DNA from: Pictodentalium vernedei
Taxonomy: Eukaryota; Mollusca; Scaphopoda; Dentaliida; Dentaliidae
DNA length: 64,000 nt
Reading direction: 5' to 3'
Assembly: GCA_031216915.1 (NCBI GenBank)
Contig: CM062297.1
Span: forward strand, 543,824,971 to 543,888,970
The notes beneath the pieces were generated by a model. That model had not been told where the DNA came from, did not search any database, and worked only from the letters and a program-made list of their open reading frames with translations. This document shows, in pieces, positions 32,520 to 45,815 of this stretch. A program made the translations under genes and the position numbers. Position 1 is the stretch's first letter. Every line of letters begins with the position of its first letter.

Positions 32520-35097
32520 TGCATGTATTGCTAATCTATAACACTTGCACTTCATACAATCCTTGTGAACAATGTTCTCGTGGTCGAGTACCAATGGTCC
32601 CAACTGCACTAAATAAATTGTTTTGGCACCGAAAAATACAGAAATTGGCACCAAAATTTGGCATCAAAAATATAATTTTGATAGGTCTAAAAAAACAATG
32701 GCTTTGTGGTTTATTATTTCAGTGCTTCATTTTCAATAAAATTCTGTCTGACGACTTATGCAAGACAGAATTCGCACTGTCAAGTAATCTCTTGGTGATG
32801 GACATAATCATGGCTCTTTGATATGGGTCAACCCAACTGACAGTTTATCCATTTTGTCTTGATTTTTATCAAAACATTTCCTTGTTTGTTAATCTTTTTC
32901 AATTTGCTTCATTTTTAATAAACAGTGAGGAAATAATAAAGATGAAATTATAATGTAAATGTTAATAATAGCCTTTTACTTTATATATTTATTTATTTAT
33001 TTATTAGTTTTAGTTTTTTATTATCAACATTTTTATCATTTGTGTTTTTTTTTTACTGAAATTCTTACAAGAGCCAGGTCTGGGTGGTATTATGGCATGA
33101 ATGAAATGCTTCAACACTAAACAGTTTCAAGCAAGAAAGTTTTACTTTTAAAGATATAACATTCATTCACTTAACTGGTTGAGTGCTAGAAGCAACTATC
33201 ATGGCTTTAAAAAAGATGAGGGTGCCAGAGCTAAAGCTGATATTTTCCTTCTAATGTTTCATATTCAGTCAAATGCAAATAGTATTTTGTTCATATAAAT
33301 TTGTTTCATTGCAACTTATTGAAGAGTTCCTGTGCGCACTAAAAATAATTTAGCCTTCAACCAGTTATTTCAAGTTTAATAGTGATATAAATACAGAACA
33401 CAACTCAGGAAGAGGACAAGAAAAAGAAATCAATGACCCTCGGTGGAGTTTTTCTTGTATTTCACAAGCCTTCAGCAGTCATAAAATACAACAAAAACTC
33501 CACCTTGGGTCACAGATTCCAGTCCTGTGTTCTCCACTCTTGTTGTATTGTGTTTGATTATTTCATCACGCAACAGCACAGCACACATTGCATTCAGTGT
33601 GTAACAACCTTGACTAACCAAAAAAATTAGCAGCTTTCTAATTATCATTCTAATGGGTGAGTAAAATATTACAAAATTAACAAGTTTCTAATTATCATTA
33701 TAACTAAGACAGATAGGTGGCAGTGATGAAGCAAAATCTGAAAAAACAAATTTTAAAAATATATTTCCAAATAAATTATAGGTGATGAGAGAATTGCTGT
33801 AATGAATAGCAGATATAAAGAGGGGTCACATATTAATTAAAGAATATTCGTTTAAATTTCGCATGTGTACAGTGCCATCATTATGTATGAGTATACATGT
33901 GTTTAGTACAAACTTGGATGGTGAAGTCATAAGTTAATTTATTGGTGTTGAATGTACTTATAGGACATACTACAATAACTGGTTGAGTTCTGGAAGCCAA
34001 TTTTGGGCTTTATCCTGAAGTGCGACTACCACAGCTTAAACACTTCATATTCTGTGGATGTGCTTCAATTAATTTTTGATGTGATATTATTTAGTCTGGG
34101 TGGATTTGTCCTGTTACAAATTATGGGAGAGTGCCTACAGGTGCCTCCCATAAATTGTAACAAGGCACTAACATGTGAACAAAATTTTGACAATCAAAAA
34201 AAACTTGGCATTCTACCAGTTAACAAATTAATTTACAACAATACAGTCCAATTTTGGAGAAATATATTTTGAGCCTTCTGGAGTCGATATTAATTCACAA
34301 AAACTATCTCTGTGGTTTCAATCACAAGCCAGGTGTTGATACAAAATCTGCCAAGTCACATTTCCATAAAGCCCATGAAGTTATGGCAGTTAGGAATTGA
34401 ATACCTGAACGTTAATTTAATATTTCAGAACTTCCTTTCACAAACAGATATTCAAATATTTGTTTCAGCACCCAAGATGATGACACAGATATAAAAAAAA
34501 ATTCAATATGAAGCACCTATTTTGGGTGTATCCAACTTTTAGTTATGTGTCTCACACTTCCCACCTGTAAAACAAGGAACTGAAGGTAAAATGTATTTGT
34601 TGATCTCTCTACTTTATGTTTCATCCCAAGGAATGAAAGTGGTATGGACGAAATTAGATGGCATTAATTGGAATTCTCAGATTTTGCTGAGAATATTTGA
34701 GAAAAATATTGTTCTTCAAAAAATATTTAAATTATTAAGTGGTAGAGTGTTACATTTTTCAGGACCACAGATTTCTTTCCGTCATATATTGCCCTGTTAC
34801 ATTTGATTGGATAGTGCCACTAGGCACTACCCAATCAAATGTAACTGAGCAATGTGTCATTAACAAAATCTGATTCTTGCCAGTCAATATGAAGCCTATT
34901 CCAACAGAGTTTAGATGTTATAGTCGCAAACTGCAGTATTTCGTAAAGCCTATATATGGGCTTCCAGCACTCTACCAGTTAAGTGACAGACATATTATTT
35001 TTTAAACATTTACATAAAAATCATCTGTTAGGGCATTTTCATGTTAATTTATAAAACATAAAATACAGACAAACATTCTGGTCATCAAATATTTATA
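32520..35097. other. AT-rich stretch with several hairpin repeats, no gene
   Basis: Contains (TTTA)n near 32985-33005; an imperfect palindrome at 33402-33540 (GGTGGAGTTTTTCTTGTATT against AATACAACAAAAACTCCACC); a hairpin at about 34110-34170 (CCTGTTACAAATTATGGGAG against CTCCCATAAATTGTAACAAGG); and another at about 34791-34846 (CATTTGATTGGATAGTGCC against GGCACTACCCAATCAAATG). AACTGGTTGAGTGC-type ends occur at 33173, 33976 and, inverted, about 34967-34980, so one or two larger inverted-repeat elements probably span this stretch. No coding sequence recognised. Confidence 0.5.
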
Positions 35098-35535
35098 GTT
35101 ATTTTTTTATTGGTATTTAGGGTCAATTTCAGCACCTATGGCTTTACCATGACCACAACACACATATAAAGTCAAGCTCAGCCTAATATTTTTACTTATG
35201 CTGCCCATTTTAGAGAAGTCTTTCCAGGAGCCAATACTATAAAGCTTTACAATTGTATTTTTCATAACAGTATTTTCTACTTGTCAATATCAATCCATAA
35301 AATAAATCATTAGTGTTCACCTACTGGGAAATTGCCACTGCCACGTCTTTTGAAATGCTAATTGACCCATTTCAGTTAATTATTTCCGTAAATAGAAAAT
35401 ACAGTTCTGGAAAATACATTTGTAAACGTTTTATAGTATTAGCCCTAGGTCTTGTTTTACAAGTAGAACAGATGTTTATCATAAATAGACAAGTGCTGCT
35501 CCACTTCTCTGGGTTCCCACATGGAATTTGGGTAA
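35098..35535. mobile_element. SINE-like element (type B) interrupted by a MITE
   Basis: The left part has TTTTATTGGTATTTAGGGTCA and GCTGCCCATTTTAGAG; the right part has TTTTACAAGTAGAACAGATG and TGCTCCACTTCTCTGGGTTC. The copies at 32015 and 61352 are continuous here, so the middle (35229-35445) is an insertion. Confidence 0.6.
35229..35445. mobile_element. MITE with ~50-bp terminal inverted repeats nested in SINE
   Basis: The left end CCAATACTATAAAGCTTTAC and a following AATTGTATTTTTC...CAGTATTTTCTA block are inverted at the right end (TAGAAAATACAG...AAAATACATTTG, then GTAAACGTTTTATAGTATT). A third copy of this end is at 28453. No coding capacity. Confidence 0.65.
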
Positions 35536-35654
35536 AAAAAAACTTGCTGAAATCAGCTAATTTGCTGAACTCTTGTCATTGCCAACACCAGTTATATATG
35601 TGTATATTATACACATTTATTATACGCTAAATGATAGATTATCAAAAAAATTAT

Positions 35655-36424
35655 TGAATGATCGCAACCAAAAGGGGACTTTCTCATCTAGACATTATTT
35701 GGAGTCATCCTATCAAATTACAATGAAACCCCTTCATAAATACGACTTGTAGACTGTGCTCAAGGTTTTCAGGCTTTGGGCCACTGTAGCCATCACAGTT
35801 GACCGATCGCGACCAAAAGGGGACGTTCTCATCTAGATATTATATGGAGTCATCCTTTTAAGTTACAATGAAATACTTCATAAATACGACCTGTAGACTG
35901 TGCTAAAGGTTTTCAGGTTTTGGGCTTGGGCAGCCATCACGGTTGACAGATCACGACCAAATGGGAAAGTTCTCATCTAGACATCATACAGAGTCATCCT
36001 ACCAAATTATGATGAAATCCCTTGATTTTAAATGTGACCTGTAGACTGTGCTAAAAGTTTTGGGGTTTCGGCAGCCGCCCCATTTGACTGATCATGACCA
36101 AAAGGGTACGCTCACATCTAGACACTATACAGAGTCATTCTACCAAGTTACAATGAAATCCCTTCATAAATACGACCTGTAGGCTGTACTAAAGGTTTGG
36201 GGGTTTTGGGCTCGGGCAGCTATCATGGGTGACACATCGCGACCAAAAGGGGACGTTCTCATCTAGACATGACCTCAAAGCTGCATGTGAAATTTCGTGA
36301 TGATCAGACAAGAACTACAGGGTGTAGCCTGTCCTAAAGGAAAATGTGAACAGATTGACAGACTGACAGACTTCCGCACACGTGATTGCAATAGCCTATC
36401 TTGACTTTGTCAAGTTAAGCTATA
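35655..36424 (+). mobile_element. Tandem-core, hairpin-ended element, ~145-bp unit, five units, 3' end intact
   Basis: Units contain CGCGACCAAAAGGGGACGTT, CTCATCTAGACATTATATGG, AAGTTACAATGAAATCCCTT and GACCTGTAGACTGTGCTAAAGG. The 3' end has GACAGACTGACAGACTTCCG, then a hairpin, TATCTTGACTTTGTCAAGTTAAGCTA, close to that at 26381-26412. The 5' end is missing. The same core unit forms the longer array at 59430-61200. Confidence 0.65.
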
Positions 36425-37599
36425 AATAAAGTTTAGGCAATTAGTTATAACTTGCCTCCCAGACATTGTTTAGACAGTGCTTGCATTTTATCGGGGCTGA
36501 TCAGCCCAGGCCCTGAGATCAGCCCCGAGAGTGCTTCTGTCAGGGCTGTTTTTCCAGCCCCGACAAAAATTTGAACAAAAACTAAACTATTAAGGTAAGT
36601 TTAAAAATCAGCCCTCAGTAGGCCCCTTCCCTAAAATCTCGTGGACTTATTTCAGGCCCCGACCATTTTTAAAATGCAAACCCTGTTTAGAGGGTCTTGT
36701 TATACCAATAAAGCATAAAGTCTACAACAATAAACAACCACTGCCCCACTTCCTTGGGTTCCTATAAGATGCACCATTTGCCATGCACTGAAAAAGTTAC
36801 ATATTCTCTATAGTTGACTGCACTCATTGTTTTCTCATCATCATTCAGATTTTGATCAAACAAAAATGTTCACCCATATCAAAGGCAGAAAAAATATCAC
36901 TGAAATATTCAATTTTATTTTAACCAAATGATGTGATTTCAAATTTCAAGTTATTTTTTAAACTACTGTGAGTTCAACACAATCCATTTTCATAAAATGT
37001 ATTCACAAATCGTGTCAAATAAGTAAAGATGCATGATTTTGAGTTCACTAACTTTCTTGACTTAACTTTTATACAAAATTTAAAATGTGACCATAATAGT
37101 TGAATAGTTATATTTTTGACTGACCCTTTACCTAGCATAAAAGGCAGACGACACTTGCAAACAAAATTCTTAAATAACTAATTTTTGTTCATTTTTTGTA
37201 TCAAAAACATAGTTCATGACCACTCAATGGAATGAGCTCAACGAGATCATTCCAGTGAGAGGTCATAAGATGCTTTTGAGATAAAAAATAATGAAAATTG
37301 AATGGTGCTTTTTGTGAGTAGCATTGGCTGGTTTGGGCAGTTACGTTAAAAAAAGTGGTTATTAGTTTAATTATTTTAATTTTTCATACACAGCTCTCAA
37401 TTTGCTGAGTATTATTTTGAATTTTTCATGAAATCAAGTCATGGCTGCCTATCTAGCCAATGGTCTTTTGTTCAATTCAGTCATCATTGAGTTGCGTTGA
37501 GGGAGCTCCTTATTGGGATGTTCCTTAACCTCTAATTTAACACAATCAGAAGACCAACATCTGAAAAAAAAATAGGCCGATGAAATCGTCAGATGTGTA
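36425..37599. other. Non-coding stretch with a decayed MITE
   Basis: A GC-rich patch at about 36490-36670 holds several copies of CGGGGCTG and CAGCCCCGA in both orientations. About 37117-37350 is a decayed TTAA-type MITE (CCCTTTACCTAGCATAAAAG, with palindrome ATGACCACTCAATGGAATGA). About 36715-36780 resembles the 3' part of a type B SINE. No gene. Confidence 0.45.
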
Positions 37600-39960
37600 C
37601 CCATACGCGCAACTAGTAGAAAGCTGTATGACGGAGGGCCACCACGGATGCCGACATTATGTACACCATACAAGGTATGGTTACATATAGAAATGCACTG
37701 GAGGAATGTCTAATTTGATGGATAAAGGGTTAATATCTGCGGATCAAATTATCAGATTTACCTACAAAACTATACAGCACAGCACATCAGTAACCTGAAT
37801 AAATATATAAAGTAACATGACAATTGGATTGATATTTTTTGAGTTATCTCATGCCAAAGGGATTGGAGGAATTTTCAATTTGAAGGATAAAGGGTTAATA
37901 TCTCTGGATCAAATTATCAGATTAACACCAAAAACTATGCAGCTTGGTACATCAGTAGCCTGAACACAATTATAAAGTAACTTGACAATCCAAGCAATAT
38001 TTTTCAAGTTATCAAATGCCAAAGGGATTGGAGGAATTTTCAATTTGAAGGATAAAGGGTTAATATCTCAGGATTAAAATAACAGATTTACACCAAAAAC
38101 TATACAGCTTGGTACATCAGTAACCTGAACACAAATATAAAGTAACTTGACAATCCAAGCAATATTTTTCAAGTTATCGAATGCCAAAGGGATTGGAGGA
38201 ATTTTCAATTTGAGAAGGATAAAGGGTTAATATCTCAGGATTAAATTATCAGATTTATACAAAAAACCATACAGCTTGGCACATCAGTAACCTGAACACA
38301 AATATAAAGTAACTTGACAATCCAAGCAATATTTTTCAAGTTATCGAATGCAAAAGGGATTGGAGGAATTTTCAATTTGAAGGATAAAGGGTTAATACCT
38401 CAGGATCCAAATAACAGATTTACACCAAAAACTATACAGCTCGGCACATCAGTAACCTGAACACAAATATAAAGTAACTTGACAATCCAAGTAATATTTT
38501 TCAAGTTATCGAATGCCAAAGGGATTGGAGGAATTTTCAATTTGAAGGATAAAGGGTTAATATCTCAGTATCAAATTATCCGATTGACACCAAAAACTAC
38601 ACAGCTCGGCACATCAGTAGCCTGAACACAAATATAAAGTAACTTGACAATCCAAGCAATATTTTTCAAGTTATTGAATGCCAAAGGGATTGGATTAATT
38701 TTCAATTTGAAGGATAAAGGGTTAATATCTCAGGATTAAATTATCAGATTTACACCAAAAACTATACAGCTCGGCACATCAGTAACCAGAGCACAAATAT
38801 AAAGTAACTTGACAATTCAAGCAATATTTTTCAAGTTATCGAATGCCAAAGGGATTGGAGAAATTTTCAATTTGAAGGAAAAAGGGTTAATATCTCAGGA
38901 TCAAAATAACAGATTTACACCAAAAACTATACAGCTCGGCACATCAGTAACCTGAACACAAATATCAAGTAACTTGACAATCCAAGCAATATTTTTCAAG
39001 TTATCGAATGCCAAAGGGATTGGAGGAATTTTCAATTTGAAGGATAAAGGGTTAATACCTCAAGATCCAAATAACAGATTTACACCAAAAACTATACAGC
39101 TCGGCACATCAGTAACCTGAACACAAATATAAAGTAACTTGACAATCCAAGTAATATTTTTCAAGTTATCGAATGCCAAAGGGATTGGAGGAATTTTCAA
39201 TTTGAAGGATAAAGGGTTAATATCTCAGGATCAAATTATCTGATTTACACCAAAAACTATACAGCTCGGCACATCAGTCACCTGAACACAAATATAAAGT
39301 AACTTGACAATCCAAGCAATATTTTTCAAGTTATCGAATGCAAAAGGGATTGGAGAAATTTTCAATTTGAAGGAAAAAGGGTTAATATCTCAGGATCAAA
39401 ATAACAGATTTACACCAAAAACTATACAGCTTGGCACATCAGTAACCTGAACACAAGTATAAAGTAACTTGACAATCCAAGCAATATTTTTCAAGTTATC
39501 AAATGCCAAAGGGATTGGAGGAATTTTCAATTTGAAGGATAAAGGGTTAATATCTCGGGATCAAATCATCAGATTTACACCACAAACTATACAGCTCGGC
39601 AAATCAGTAACCTGAACACAAATATAAAGTAACTAGACAATCCAAGCAATATTTTTCAAATTAACGAATGCCAAAGGGATTGGAGGAATTTTCAATTTGA
39701 AGGATAAAGGGTTAATATCTCAGGATCAAATTATCCGATTTACACCAAAAACTATACAGCTCGGCACATCAGTAACCTGAACACAAATAAAAGTAACTTG
39801 ACAATCCAAGCAATATTTTTCAAGTTATCGAATGCCAAAGAAATGGATATGGACAGACAGATGGATGGACGGATGGACAAAGGATGGACGAATGACGGAT
39901 GGTCACCCCGGATGCCGGCATTATGTGTACCATACATAGTATGGGTACACATAAAAATAT
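37600..39960 (+). mobile_element. Tandem-core, hairpin-ended element, ~165-bp unit, about 13 units
   Basis: Very regular array (37695-39840) with AGGAATTTTCAATTTGAAGG, ATAAAGGGTTAATATCTCAG, TTTACACCAAAAACTATACA and CGGCACATCAGTAACCTGAA. The 3' end has GGACAGACAGATGGATGGAC, GATGCCGGCATTATGTGTAC and the hairpin TGTGTACCATAC/GTATGGGTACACA. A related 3' end (ATGCCGACATTATGTACACC, ATACAAGGTATGG) lies just before the array at about 37650-37690, so the array is bracketed by two 3'-end-type sequences. Similarity between units suggests recent expansion. Confidence 0.7.
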
Positions 39961-40090
39961 GTCTTCAATAACTAAAAATTTCATTTTCTGCCTCAAAACA
40001 TAGCCTATGAACCCTCATTGGAAGGAGGTGAAAAAACTCATTCTGAGCAGGTGTCAAAAACTATATCGTGAAGCAAAAATTGAAACAAGA

Positions 40091-40990
40091 GATTGTCACT
40101 CGGAAGTGACTTTGCCCCTGATGCAGCAATGACCTTGATCTGTGACCTAGATCACCATGGAACAAAAATATTTTTTTATGTGCAACACACCGTATCCCCA
40201 TAAGCAACATGTATGCCAAGGTTTCAACAAAAGCCAACAAAGCATCTCAGAGTTATGGAGTGGACATGAAAATCTTCCTGAGGAACAGTTGACCTCGATC
40301 TGTGACCTTGACCTCCCTCGAATAAAAACAAATTTTGTGCTTGTCTCCCCATAAGCAACAAAGGGCTGCATGGTATTCAGACTTTAGTACCGGTGACGGT
40401 ATTGAAAAGAATACCATGGTATACTGGTATACCATGAAACAGTTCAGATTGAAAACAATGTGACAACTGATTTTATGGCTAATTTTCGTATTAAACAATA
40501 GGTTCAATAACTTTGTAGACATGGATTATTGTCGTCTTCCATTCAAATCATTCATTTTCCCAGAGCAGTAAGTGATACTTCTATCTTCTGCTTCAAAAAT
40601 ATCTTTTTTATTCATGATATCCCTTACATTTAATATGTGTTTGCCATATTGAACCTATTGGTCATTATTTCTATTTTTATTTCAAGAAAACGCGAATTTC
40701 AAGTAATAATACCAGACCCCAAAATTGTATACCGTTACTCACGGTATACTGGTATTCATTTTTGATGAACGGTTTTGAACTGGTGACAATTTCAATACCG
40801 GTACCAACTGGTACACCGTAATACCGTGCAGCCCCAAAGCAACATGTATGCCAAGTTTCAACAAAATCCAACAAAGCATCTCAGAGTTAAGGAGCAGACA
40901 TGAAAATCTTCCTGATGGACAGATGGATGGACAGACAGGAATGACAAACACTATATGCCCCTGAAAAAATTTTTCAGGGGCATAAAAATA
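40091..40990 (+). mobile_element. Tandem-core, hairpin-ended element, two units, interrupted by a hAT-type MITE
   Basis: 5' end ACAAGAGATTGTCACTCGGAAG with hairpin TCACTCGGAAGTGA, then GCCCCTGA. Units share AAGCAACATGTATGCCAAG, AACAAAGCATCTCAGAGTTA and GACATGAAAATCTTCCTGA. The 3' end has GGACAGATGGATGGACAGAC and a hairpin, ATGCCCCTGAAAAA with TTTTTCAGGGGCAT. The 5' GCCCCTGA is complementary to the 3' TCAGGGGC. Confidence 0.7.
40361..40836. mobile_element. hAT-type MITE, 8-bp target-site duplication AAGCAACA
   Basis: 476 bp flanked by AAGCAACA at 40353-40360 and 40837-40844. Ends GGGCTGCATGGTATTC and, inverted, GGGGCTGCACGGTATTAC, with subterminal ACCGGT/ATACCGTGAG-type repeats. An 8-bp duplication with GGGCTGCAYGGTATT-like ends is typical of hAT non-autonomous elements. 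Removing it restores the repeat unit of the host element. Confidence 0.8.
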
Positions 40991-42889
40991 TCAAAATTTT
41001 AATGGCAGTTTTTTGTGAACAGTGCTGACTAGATATGACCATTACATTAGGAATGATGTATTGGGGTCTTAACAGCACTTCAACAGCCAGTGACACAGTT
41101 TTATGGGTTGATGAAGAAAGAGTACAAAGAGAAAACCACCAAATACAATTGGGAGATTAATCAAAACCAAGTTGCTTTCGGTTACTGAAAACAACTGAAA
41201 ATTGCAACTGAGCATTTCCTGAAAACCTGTTGCAGCAGGTAACTGGAAAGAGAACTTTTGCATTGCAACTTTAACAATGGCGGAAAAATCTCCAGTTCCA
41301 AGTTCTGTGTGGAAATACTTCACACAAATTCACTGATGTGCCATTCCCTGGAATGGACATTAAAGTAAGAGTAATTCTCTTTTTCATGACACACAAATTT
41401 TGACCAAGTTTTTTCTTTCTATTAGAAGGGGGTGTTTCATTTTTCTCTTTGTTGGTGAAGCACACACAAATTATTTTCCACCTGCTTAAATTCAATTTAG
41501 AACTTTCAGGGAATAGACACCCCAACTATGAATCAGCACAACTGAACAAAAAGTAAAACTATTTGAAAATACAGCTCTTGTGAATTAATGTGTACAAATT
41601 GTAACCAATTTTTCTTTTGCTTAGCAACAGTGGATTACGCATTGACTGGAGATCCCAATGAGAAAGAAAGTCAATATTTGAAGTAAAAAAATCAATGTAT
41701 ATTGTTTAATTCCTTATCAATTATTTTATTCATGAGGAAACACTGTTTAACTGATAGAGAGCTAAATTATTTTTGGTTTGCAAAATTTGTTCTTATGTCT
41801 TTGCCTTGTTACAATTTGTTATAAATTGCAACAACGCAAATCCTTACAGACTAAATAATTTCACTTCAGAGATGATATAAAGCACATCCACAGAATATGA
41901 AGCCTTTAACTTGTGGTACCCAAATTTAGACTTCCTGCACTCAACCAGTTAAATGAAGGTGGACTTTTAAAAATAATGGGAGTGTATGTCACCTATTTTT
42001 GTTCAAACACTCTTAAATTTCGACCATGAAACTCAGACTGTTAAGAATAAAACAGAACAAAATATGGAAACACATAGAAATGAAATATATTTAATAAAAG
42101 ACTCTTTTATTAAATGTATTTCACTTGTATCCACATGTTTTGTTTTATTTATTATCAGAGCTTTGATGGTCAGTGATTTGACATATCCCAATACAGGAAT
42201 AAAGGTCTCATTTTTGGGGATTTTTGAAACAGATTCCCTTTTGGGAGGCCAGTCACAACACTTAATTTTGAGGATTCTCCTAGGCATTCATATCTGGTTA
42301 ACTACCATTTTATACTGAAAAGGTTTTTGAATTTTTCTTTTGGTAACTTATAGAATTAAATTAAGACAAAACGGAAACCATAACCCAAGTCTTCTGATTC
42401 TCTGGTTAAAAAAAATGAACTGACACCCAAACCGAGGCATTCCATAACTTCCCAGCTCTACCACCCAACACAATCAAGCAAATGTCAGACTCTCCAACAT
42501 ACTAACTCTACACAACCAGAATTATCAGCAGTTAAAGTTAAGTGCACCATCGACATGCAGTATGCCTTAGAACACGGTGCGACCAGGCCACCCTGTGGGC
42601 AATCAGGACCAAGTGTCTTGCCAAACACAATGCAGTTACTGTTGGTGAAGATCAAACCCTCAATCTTTTCAGTTTAAATTCCAGTGGTCTAACCAATGAG
42701 TCACTGTGCAACTTTTACATAAGGTTAAAAGTTAAGACTGTATTGTTGTTTGTCAACAATGCAAAAGGTGAGACTTCTTAGAACAAAAAAAGTACTGGAA
42801 ATATGCAACATCACTTTTAACCCTCTGCATGCTGATTTCAAAATGGCAAAGTTTTTAGCAGCAAATATTTCCCATAAGGCAGTTTGATA

Positions 42890-42953
42890 GTTAACCAAAT
42901 AAACCTTGTTTGACAGACTCAATGAGCTCTGTCAAACAAGATATAATTGGTTA
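42890..42953. repeat. Palindromic hairpin (TTGACAGAG family)
   Basis: CTTGTTTGACAGACTC pairs with GAGCTCTGTCAAACAAG, and outer TTAACCAAAT pairs with ATTGGTTAA. It shares its core with the palindrome at 47797-47870, so both belong to one hairpin family. Confidence 0.65.
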
Positions 42954-43689
42954 AATTTATAGTTAAACAAGAGAAAAACAGAGCGACTGGAAAAAAATCT
43001 GTTGCACTACCATATTGCTAGGGGGTTAAGTAATTTCAATGATCTTTGTCACTTAAAAACAATTTTCAAGTACATGTACTTGATGTCCTCAAAATTTTAT
43101 TTTATTCAGTGACATTTAAGGAATTCAAAGACAAACTGTTAACTTTAGGACAGGATTTTCTCCTGTCTCCTTAGTCTGTTGCTTTTTCACAAGCTGCTTG
43201 ATATTGGCAAAGTATGCCTAAGAGCAGAAGCCAGATACATAAGCTATTCACTGTTGAATTTAGATAAATAAATACATCAGTTACAAGAAACACAAAGAAA
43301 ATGTACACAAGTTTGAGGAATTACCCAAATACAGAAAATAATCATCTTGATTCATAGTGAGTATTAATACAATCTTGCACTGAAACGGTGAGCTAGATAA
43401 CCAGTTCCGAACCAGTTATTGACCTAACTAGTCAGAAAAGTTGCCAATTAATTATTTGCAATATCAATAATGATCAGCTTTCAATCGATAAAATATATAT
43501 TCAGCCCCCACAAAGTAGATCTTCTGTTTATCAGGCCATTTTTTTGTAAAATTGCATGTGGGCGGGCATTTTTTTATTTTATTTTTGTAATTATTTCTTT
43601 GACATCAAAAGTTTATGTTCTTGGTTTGTTTTATGTTTTAGGCCTCATAATCTATGGAAGAACATGGGTGGTGGTGTATTTTGCTCCTT

Positions 43690-43740
43690 GAGTGCAAGAA
43701 GGCTTTCCAATGCTAAGCATTGCAAAGCCTTCTTGCGCTC
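43690..43740. repeat. Palindromic hairpin inside dispersed repeat
   Basis: GAGTGCAAGAAGGCTTTCCA pairs with TGCAAAGCCTTCTTGCGCTC around a loop of a few bases. It lies in the ~150 bp that are absent from the related repeat at 49115-49367. Confidence 0.7.
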
Positions 43741-44769
43741 ACGGGACAAATTTATCAATTTTATTAATTTAGGTAAAATATCAGAAATAAACCATTTAAT
43801 TCTTATTTTTTCCAAGTTTGCATTGGTCATAAAAAGAGAGCATGCGGCAGCCAAAAGGACCATGTGAGAGTGCCTGAGAAACAGATTTGTAACTTTTTTA
43901 GGTCTTTCTTTTAAAGTTGGCAGTCCCATGATTTTTTTATCCATCAAACCTGCACATAAAAATGCTTGAAACATCTATTGCATTGCACAATTTATTTAAT
44001 AATGTATGAGCAAAGTTCAGAGGCTTTGCATCAAAGATTTCTGATGTTCTTATTTCTTCAAAATGTTGCGTGGTGTCTGTCAGTACTGCATATTCGCAGA
44101 AACTATTTCATCATGTACCTCTGACCAAACACTGTTGAGTACCAATATGAATACTTAAGTAATTCCTTACTGTTTCAATCTCATAGTCAGTGTATGAATG
44201 GTGGAGGACTTCTGGTTATATTATATCATGTGACTTTCCTTTGATCGGATTGGCTAAGAGGTACTATACTATTTCCAATTGTTGTAGCTATCAAGGTTTA
44301 TAAAAATAACTGTGCACTGTTTCCATGCACTATACCCTTTCTAACGACATAATCTAGGATGTTCAACTGATGGAGTACAATGCGCCCTTTTTGGGGATTT
44401 TTTTCTGTTTCATTATTTCCAAGTTCAACTGGAGGTAGCCACAGGGGGGAGTGGGGGGGGGGGGCAATCCTCCACCAGAAATATCACCCTGATACAGTAG
44501 TAACCTTGGTGGTAATATATTACATTAAATTAACACAGCCACTGTTGGTAGTATTTACTAAAATAATACAGATAAGATTACCTGTATTTGATAGGAACTG
44601 ATAAATATCTTTGTACTCTGTGGTTCAACTGGTCTGCATCTTTACGTTCAGATGAACAGTTCAATTGGTCTGTATCTTCAGGTACAGATGAACAGTTTCT
44701 TTGGTATTGAATGTTTTCAGAGATCTTAGTATCACATATTCAAGTCATACATACATCAGGAATGCATAA

Positions 44770-45815
44770 TTTCAATAATTAAGACAGCTGAAACCATCTC
44801 TGACCGATAAACTTTTAATTTCAAGGTCACTGTGACCTTGACCTTTGGCACAATGACATAAAAAATACATAGGGTTCTTCCTCTCCTTATGCCTGATCCA
44901 CATACAAAGTTTGGTTTCGATCAGGCAAACAACATTTTAATTAGAGAGCGGAAACCAACTCTGACCGATAAAACTTTAAATTCAAGGTCACTGTGCCCTT
45001 TACCTTTGACACAATACCCCAAAAATAAATAGGGTTCTTCCTTTCATCATGCTCAACACATAAGCCAAGTTTAGTTTAGATTGGGCAAGCAAAATTTCAA
45101 TTAGAGAAGCCAACTTTGGTAAATGTTTAAGTTCAAGGTCACTGTGACCTTGCATTTTGGCACAATGACCTCAAAATAAATAGGGTTCTTCCTTTTATCA
45201 TGCCTGACACACATGCTAACATTGGTTTCGATAAGGCAAACAGCATTTTAATTAGAGAGTGGAAACCAACTCTGGCCAATAAAACTTTAAATTCAAGGCC
45301 AATGTGACCTTTATCTTGGACACATTACCCCAAAATACATAGGGTTCTTCCTTTCATCATGCTCAACCCATAACCCAAGTTTAGTTTAGATTCGGCAAGC
45401 AAAATTTTAATTAGAGAAGCCAACTCTGGTAAATGTTCAAGTTCAAGGTCACTGTGACTTTGACCTTTGGCACAATGACCTCAAAATAAATAGGATTCTT
45501 CCTCTCATCATGCTTAACCCACATGCCAAGTTTGGTTTCAGTCAGCCAAGTGGAATTTTAATTACAGAGCGGAAACCAACTCCGAGTAAAAATTCAAGTT
45601 CAAGGTCACCGTGACCTTGACATTAAGCACAATGATCCCAAAATGAATAGGGTTCTTCTTCTCATCATACCTAACCCACCTGCCACATTTGGTTTCAGTT
45701 GGCCAAGCAGAATTTTAGTTAAAGAGCGGAAACTAACTCCATCTACAGACAGACAGACAGATGGACACCACCACAGCTATATCCCCCTCCCCCAAATTAT
45801 AATTTCAGGGGGATA
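44770..45815 (+). mobile_element. Tandem-core, hairpin-ended element, ~155-bp unit, about six units
   Basis: Units contain TCAAGGTCACTGTGACCTTG, ATAAATAGGGTTCTTCCT, ACCCACATGCCAAGTTTGG and AATTTTAATTAGAGAGCGG. The 3' end has ACAGACAGACAGACAGATGG and a hairpin, ATATCCCCCTCCCCCAAATT with AATTTCAGGGGGATA. The 5' end is not clear. Confidence 0.65.

Larger units (their letters stand above)
40991..44769. other. Non-coding stretch with degraded SINEs and palindromes
   Basis: About 41052-41165 and about 42430-42710 are decayed type A SINE pieces; the second has TGCACCATCGACATGCAGTA, GGACCAAGTGTCTTGCC and a degraded tRNA head. About 41920-41960 has an inverted AACTGGTTGAGTGC end. 43503-43925 is one copy of a dispersed repeat also at 49115-49367. 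G runs at 44449-44464. Several ~80-110-codon open frames lack any recognisable protein feature. Confidence 0.45.

Noticed and set aside
36490-36670. GC-rich patch with CGGGGCTG/CAGCCCCG words, considered as a CpG-island promoter or RNA
   Set aside because: Words are in both orientations without a stable long stem or known promoter motifs; most likely a decayed inverted-repeat element.
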